Shown: in pieces, positions 16,354-19,025 of the stretch | Layout of the letters: the number at the start of each line of letters is the position of its first letter | Position numbering within the stretch: the first letter of the stretch is position 1 | Assembly (NCBI GenBank): GCA_018060305.1 | Contig: JAGOWF010000011.1 | Coordinates: 1 to 19,025, forward strand | Reading direction: 5' to 3' | From: Pyrinomonadaceae bacterium | GTDB taxonomy: Bacteria; Acidobacteriota; Blastocatellia; Pyrinomonadales; Pyrinomonadaceae | Length of the DNA: 19,025 bases | Notes under the pieces: generated by a model | Database searches by the model: none | Told to the model about the DNA's origin: nothing | The model's input: only the letters and a program-made list of their open reading frames with translations | Position numbers and translations under genes: made by a program

Positions 16354-16629
16354 CTAACCTATGGCCTTGGCCGAAAGCTCCTTACCCGGCTTGAACCTAA
16401 TGGTCTTGCCCGCGGGGATTGGCACCTCCCTGCCTGTGCGCGGATTACGTCCCACGCCGCGCTTGCGCGCCTTGACGACAAATACACCAAAGCCGCGCAG
16501 TTCGATCCTCTTTCCATTGGCCAGAGCCTCTTTCATCGCCTCAAACAGCGAATCTACAACCTGCTCGGCCTTCTGCTTGGGCACGCCCGTCCGGTCCGCG
16601 ACCAGATTGACGATATCCAGTTTGATCAT
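16354..16629 (-). CDS. hup: HU/IHF-family histone-like DNA-binding protein
   Basis: Nucleoid protein that binds and bends DNA as a dimer. The 91-residue product matches HU in length, with an N-terminal helical dimerisation part (MIKLDIVNLVADRTG...), the ELRGFGVFVVKAR core, the DNA-binding arm GRNPRTGREVPIPAGKTIRF (the proline that inserts between bases is in NPRTG or IPAG) and FKPGKELSAKAIG at the end. The frame is open up to 16764, but ATG 16629 is the family start and has AGGAGG (16634-16639) with a 4-nt spacer. A strong promoter at 16687-16716 drives it, in keeping with an abundant protein. Confidence 0.96.
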   Translation of the reverse strand: MIKLDIVNLVADRTGVPKQKAEQVVDSLFEAMKEALANGKRIELRGFGVFVVKARKRGVGRNPRTGREVPIPAGKTIRFKPGKELSAKAIG

Positions 16630-16686
16630 ACTTCCTCCTGTCGGTCGGAAACTGAGGTGAGAAAACCAAAGTAAAGCGTGTTTTGA

Positions 16687-16716
16687 ATAATAGTCCTCTA
16701 ACTCCGTATCTGTCAA
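16687..16716 (-). promoter_or_regulatory. Strong sigma70-type promoter of the HU gene
   Basis: The minus strand reads TTGACA (16716-16711), an 18-bp spacer ending GGAC, and TATTAT (16692-16687). The predicted start is about 50 nt before the HU ATG. Architecture matches the promoter at 4450-4479, including GGAC directly before the -10 box. Confidence 0.75.
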
Positions 16717-16774
16717 GAACTTATCGCAAATGACGCAACGATGCTGATTTTCCTTAGCCAACAACCAATAACAG

Positions 16775-16783
16775 TGCTAGAAT
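16775..16783 (+). promoter_or_regulatory. Extended -10 promoter of the YpfJ-type peptidase gene
   Basis: TGCTAGAAT is an extended -10 element with no good -35 box. It is about 31 nt before ATG 16815, and a GAGGA ribosome site (16803-16807) follows. Confidence 0.45.
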
Positions 16784-16814
16784 CGCACCTAAAATACTTA
16801 TTGAGGACATCCTT

Positions 16815-17645
16815 ATGCGTTGGAGAGATCAGCGGCAGAGCACGAACATCGAGGATCGACGCGGACTCGGCGGCCCGGCGATGATCGGCGGTGGCGGCAT
16901 CGGCGTGCTTGTCATCGCGCTCGCGATCTATCTGTGCGGCGGCGACCCGAGCCAGTTTCTCAATCAGAGCGGCCCCGCGGGCGGCGACGTTCCACCGCCC
17001 GGCCAGGCGGCCAACAAGGTGGTGACGCAGGATGAACAGCGACAGTTTGTCGGCGCCATCATGGGCAGCCTCGAAGACGGCTGGCGGCGCATCCTGCCCG
17101 AACAGAATCCGCGAGTCCGCTATCAGGACCCGAAGCTCGTGCTGTTCTCAGGCCAAGTGTCGTCCGCCTGTGGCTATGCAACAGCCGCGAGTGGCCCGTT
17201 CTACTGCCCCGGCGATCACAACCTTTATCTCGATTTTGAGTTCTTCAACGAGTTGAAGCGAGAGTTCAAAGCGCCCGGCGATTTCGCCCAGGCCTACGTC
17301 ATCGCGCACGAATTCGGCCATCACATCCAAAACCTCACCGGTATGATGGGCCGCGTTCAGCGTGCCGGCCAGAACAACCGTTTGTCCGTCGCCCTCGAGC
17401 TGCAGGCCGACTGCTACGCCGGGGTCTGGGCAAGCTTCGCCGCGAAGCAAAACCGCCTCGAGACCGGCGATGCCGAAGAGGCGATCCGTGCCGCCGCGGC
17501 CGTCGGTGATGACATGATCCAAAAACGCACGCAGGGCTTTGTCGTGCCCGATTCCTTCACACACGGCTCGTCAAAACAGCGCATCGAATGGTTCACCCGC
17601 GGCGCCAAATCAGGAGACATGCGTCAGTGCGAAACGTTCCGGTAA
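16815..17645 (+). CDS. ypfJ: YpfJ-family membrane-anchored zinc metallopeptidase
   Basis: The 276-residue product matches the putative neutral zinc metallopeptidase family (PF04228). A short basic N-terminus (MRWRDQRQSTNIEDRRG, typical of the family) is followed by one membrane helix (about 24-41), a Gly/Pro-rich spacer and the catalytic domain with HEFGHH (H165, E166, H169) and ALELQADCYAGVWA (E195). Family cysteines are visible (C119 in SSACGYA, C131 in FYCPGDHN, C200). The catalytic part should face the periplasm. Its physiological substrate is unknown even in well-studied relatives. It is divergent from HU and followed by the zinc-ribbon/TM2 gene. The start has a GAGGA ribosome site. Confidence 0.93.
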   Translation: MRWRDQRQSTNIEDRRGLGGPAMIGGGGIGVLVIALAIYLCGGDPSQFLNQSGPAGGDVPPPGQAANKVVTQDEQRQFVGAIMGSLEDGWRRILPEQNPRVRYQDPKLVLFSGQVSSACGYATAASGPFYCPGDHNLYLDFEFFNELKREFKAPGDFAQAYVIAHEFGHHIQNLTGMMGRVQRAGQNNRLSVALELQADCYAGVWASFAAKQNRLETGDAEEAIRAAAAVGDDMIQKRTQGFVVPDSFTHGSSKQRIEWFTRGAKSGDMRQCETFR

Positions 17646-17684
17646 ACGCATCTGCCACAGATGATGTAAACTGGCAAACATCAG

Positions 17685-17690
17685 AGGAGG
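17685..17690 (+). promoter_or_regulatory. Ribosome binding site of the zinc-ribbon/TM2 gene
   Basis: AGGAGG with a 6-nt spacer precedes ATG 17697 and fixes the start. The 51-nt gap after ypfJ shows no clear terminator. Confidence 0.8.
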
Positions 17691-17696
17691 ACTTTC

Positions 17697-18104
17697 ATGG
17701 CAACACAATACGTTACCTGCCCTAACTGCCGCTCACAGAATATGGCCGGCACGGGCCTTTGCACTAATTGCGGCACATCGCTGCCGCAGATCGGCATGCC
17801 GATCCAGCAGATGCCGGGACAAAAACTGCCCGGAGCTGATAAGAAGATCGCCGCCGGGATATGCGGGATTCTTCTTGGCGGACTCGGTATTCATAAGTTC
17901 ATTCTCGGCTACCAACAGGAAGGGCTGATATACCTCGGAATGTTTGCCGCATCGTTCATTATTGCGATCATTACCTGCGGCTTCGGTTCGATTCTGATCA
18001 TGGTTCCGGGCATACTCGGTCTCATCGAAGGGATAATCTATCTGACGAAATCAGATGAGGAATTTGTCCAAACATACGTGATCAATAAGAAGGCCTGGTT
18101 CTAA
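17697..18104 (+). CDS. Zinc-ribbon TM2-domain membrane protein
   Basis: The 135-residue product begins with a zinc ribbon (CPNC, C8 and C11; LCTNC, C22 and C25), continues through a Gln/Pro/Met-rich linker (30-45) and ends in a TM2 domain (about 48-120): KKIAAGICGILLGGLGIHKF, a GYQQEGLIYL turn and a second hydrophobic helix pair with the GLIEGIIYL stretch. TM2 proteins are small two-helix inner-membrane proteins of unknown function; the ribbon may bind a partner. It sits 6 nt ahead of riboflavin synthase and is probably on the same mRNA, though no functional link is evident. Confidence 0.88.
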   Translation: MATQYVTCPNCRSQNMAGTGLCTNCGTSLPQIGMPIQQMPGQKLPGADKKIAAGICGILLGGLGIHKFILGYQQEGLIYLGMFAASFIIAIITCGFGSILIMVPGILGLIEGIIYLTKSDEEFVQTYVINKKAWF

Positions 18105-18110
18105 ACTGAT

Positions 18111-18707
18111 TTGTTTACAGGAATTATCGAGGAACTGGGCTCGGTCGCGTCGCTCGAATTGGCACCTGCGGGATCGCGCCTGACGGTCGGGGCCACGACG
18201 GTCACCAAAGGCCTCGCCAATGGAGATTCCATCGCGGTCAACGGTGTCTGCCTGACCGCCGTCGATGTGTCAACAGATGCCTTTTCAGCCGATGCCTCGC
18301 CTGAGACGCTCGATCGAACGACCCTTGGTTCTCTAACTGCAGGCTCGCCAGTCAATCTCGAACGCGCCATGCTGCCCACAACACGCTTCGGCGGCCACAT
18401 CGTCCAGGGCCACGTTGACGGACGAGGGACTTTTGTCTCAGCGACGGCTGAGGGCGATTTTTGGACCGTTCGGATCGGCTACCCGCGTGAACTCGCCCGC
18501 TATCTAGTGCACAAAGGCTCCGTCGCCGTCGAAGGTATCTCTCTGACCATCGCCGCCCTCGCCTACAACCACTTCGACATCGCCGTCATCCCAAAAACCT
18601 GGGAAATGACAAACCTTTCATCACTCACCCCGAATGACCCGGTTAACCTCGAAGCCGACATCATCGCCAAATACATCGAGCGCCTCATTCAGAACCGGGA
18701 ACGGTAG
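18111..18707 (+). CDS. ribE: Riboflavin synthase alpha subunit
   Basis: Cytosolic trimeric enzyme that converts two 6,7-dimethyl-8-ribityllumazine molecules into riboflavin and a pyrimidine by-product. The 198-residue product has two lumazine-binding repeats: MFTGIIEELG through GDSIAVNGVCLTAV (C47), and GGHIVQGHVDG (94-104) through GSVAVEGISLTIA. The conserved N-terminus FTGIIEELG secures TTG 18111 as the start, despite no clear Shine-Dalgarno; coupling to the gene that stops 6 nt upstream is likely. The C-terminal helix (ADIIAKYIERL) needed for trimer formation is present. No other rib gene and no FMN riboswitch lie in the window. Confidence 0.96.
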   Translation: MFTGIIEELGSVASLELAPAGSRLTVGATTVTKGLANGDSIAVNGVCLTAVDVSTDAFSADASPETLDRTTLGSLTAGSPVNLERAMLPTTRFGGHIVQGHVDGRGTFVSATAEGDFWTVRIGYPRELARYLVHKGSVAVEGISLTIAALAYNHFDIAVIPKTWEMTNLSSLTPNDPVNLEADIIAKYIERLIQNRER

Positions 18708-18729
18708 GGATCGGATTCGGGAAGTTTTA

Positions 18730-18833
18730 GCCGCGGATTAGATCGTCCGAATAAGGAGCGACGGACAAGGATATCAATCTCCTTCGCCCGTCCTCTCTCA
18801 TCCTTATCCGCGTCATTCCGCGTGATCCGCGGC
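18730..18833. repeat. Long imperfect palindrome with CGCGGAT words at a convergent gene end
   Basis: Outer arms GCCGCGGAT (18730-18738) and ATCCGCGGC (18825-18833) are perfect. Inside, AATAAGGA and GACGGACAAGGA on the left match ATAAGGA and GACGGGCGAAGGA of the reverse complement of the right side. The right side also repeats CGCGGA three times on the minus strand. It lies between ribE and the convergent minus-strand gene and could end transcription both ways, although it lacks a T-run. Confidence 0.6.
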
Positions 18834-18843
18834 CAATTCTTCC

Positions 18844-19025
18844 TTACGGAATATAAGCCTTTGGCATTGCGGTATCTGTCGGGGCACCAAACTGGACACC
18901 TGTGTAGCCCTGCGCCGAGCGGAGCATGTGCCAGATGCCGCCGCGATAGACTGCACGGTCGTATTTGTTGTCTGCGTCGTAGTCACCGGGAATTGGGATG
19001 TCGCCCGTCGTGCCAAACGGCGTAA
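18844..19025 (-). CDS. C-terminal end of an FG-GAP-like repeat protein, 5' end beyond window
   Basis: Reading the minus strand from the right edge gives 59 residues and TAA at 18846-18844. They contain GTTGDIPIPGDYDADNKYD followed by RAVYRGGIWHMLRSAQGY and VQFGAPTD, one and a half units of the secreted beta-propeller-like repeat (GDIPVPGDYDGDG, AVFRPS-GTWY-LRS, QFG) common in Acidobacteriota exoproteins. The DxDxDxKxD-like loop could bind calcium. The rest of the protein, its start and its role are outside the window. Confidence 0.75.
   Translation of the reverse strand, partial: TPFGTTGDIPIPGDYDADNKYDRAVYRGGIWHMLRSAQGYTGVQFGAPTDTAMPKAYIP

Noticed and set aside
16630..16764. N-terminal extension of HU
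   Set aside because: The extension overlaps a near-perfect promoter, and HU starts at the AGGAGG-preceded ATG 16629.
1..19025. CRISPR arrays, tRNA/rRNA genes, IS elements, prophage or att sites
   Set aside because: No regularly spaced repeats, transposase or integrase frames, or tRNA-like cloverleaf sequences were seen on either strand.

Overview
The window looks like a chromosomal housekeeping region of a moderately GC-rich, free-living, Gram-negative-type bacterium. I lean towards Acidobacteriota, class Blastocatellia (Pyrinomonadaceae-like). The reasons are a giant secreted M36 peptidase with a Pro/Thr linker and P domain, an FG-GAP-like repeat protein, the DUF47-PiT pair, and intergenic degenerate A-tract and CGCGGAT repeats. 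This placement is inference from gene style, not from a marker gene. I see no phage, IS element, CRISPR array, tRNA, rRNA or other island signature.

Layout. (1) 1-4231, minus: the first 1410 residues of a secreted multidomain fungalysin-type (M36) metallopeptidase whose 3' end lies off the left edge. (2) 4232-4522: a spacer with a strong minus-strand promoter, three small hairpins and a terminator-like hairpin, so either a regulated leader of the M36 gene or an independent small RNA. (3) 4523-7812, minus: a tight CBS protein - small heat-shock protein - Lon operon whose genes abut or overlap. (4) 7935-9044, minus: nadA. (5) 9131-10831, minus: pit with an upstream PhoU-like DUF47 gene, a phosphate-uptake operon. 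(6) 11031-15183, plus, divergent from (5): M48 peptidase, yacG, a small two-helix membrane protein, an MFS transporter and an unrecognised LEA-like/membrane protein. (7) 15256-16629, minus: HU followed by an M50 site-2-type protease. (8) 16815-18707, plus, divergent from HU: YpfJ-type zinc metallopeptidase, zinc-ribbon/TM2 protein, riboflavin synthase. (9) 18844-19025, minus: the C-terminal end of an FG-GAP-like repeat protein.

Protein quality control and proteolysis form the common thread: Lon, a small heat-shock protein and four different zinc metallopeptidase families (M36, M48, M50, YpfJ) lie within 19 kb. Both convergent gene pairs are separated by long imperfect palindromes that probably end transcription on both strands.

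I found no convincing new multi-gene system. The observations most worth following are the structured RNA region at about 4291-4450, the CBS-sHSP-Lon cassette, and the orphan 325-residue protein at 14206-15183.
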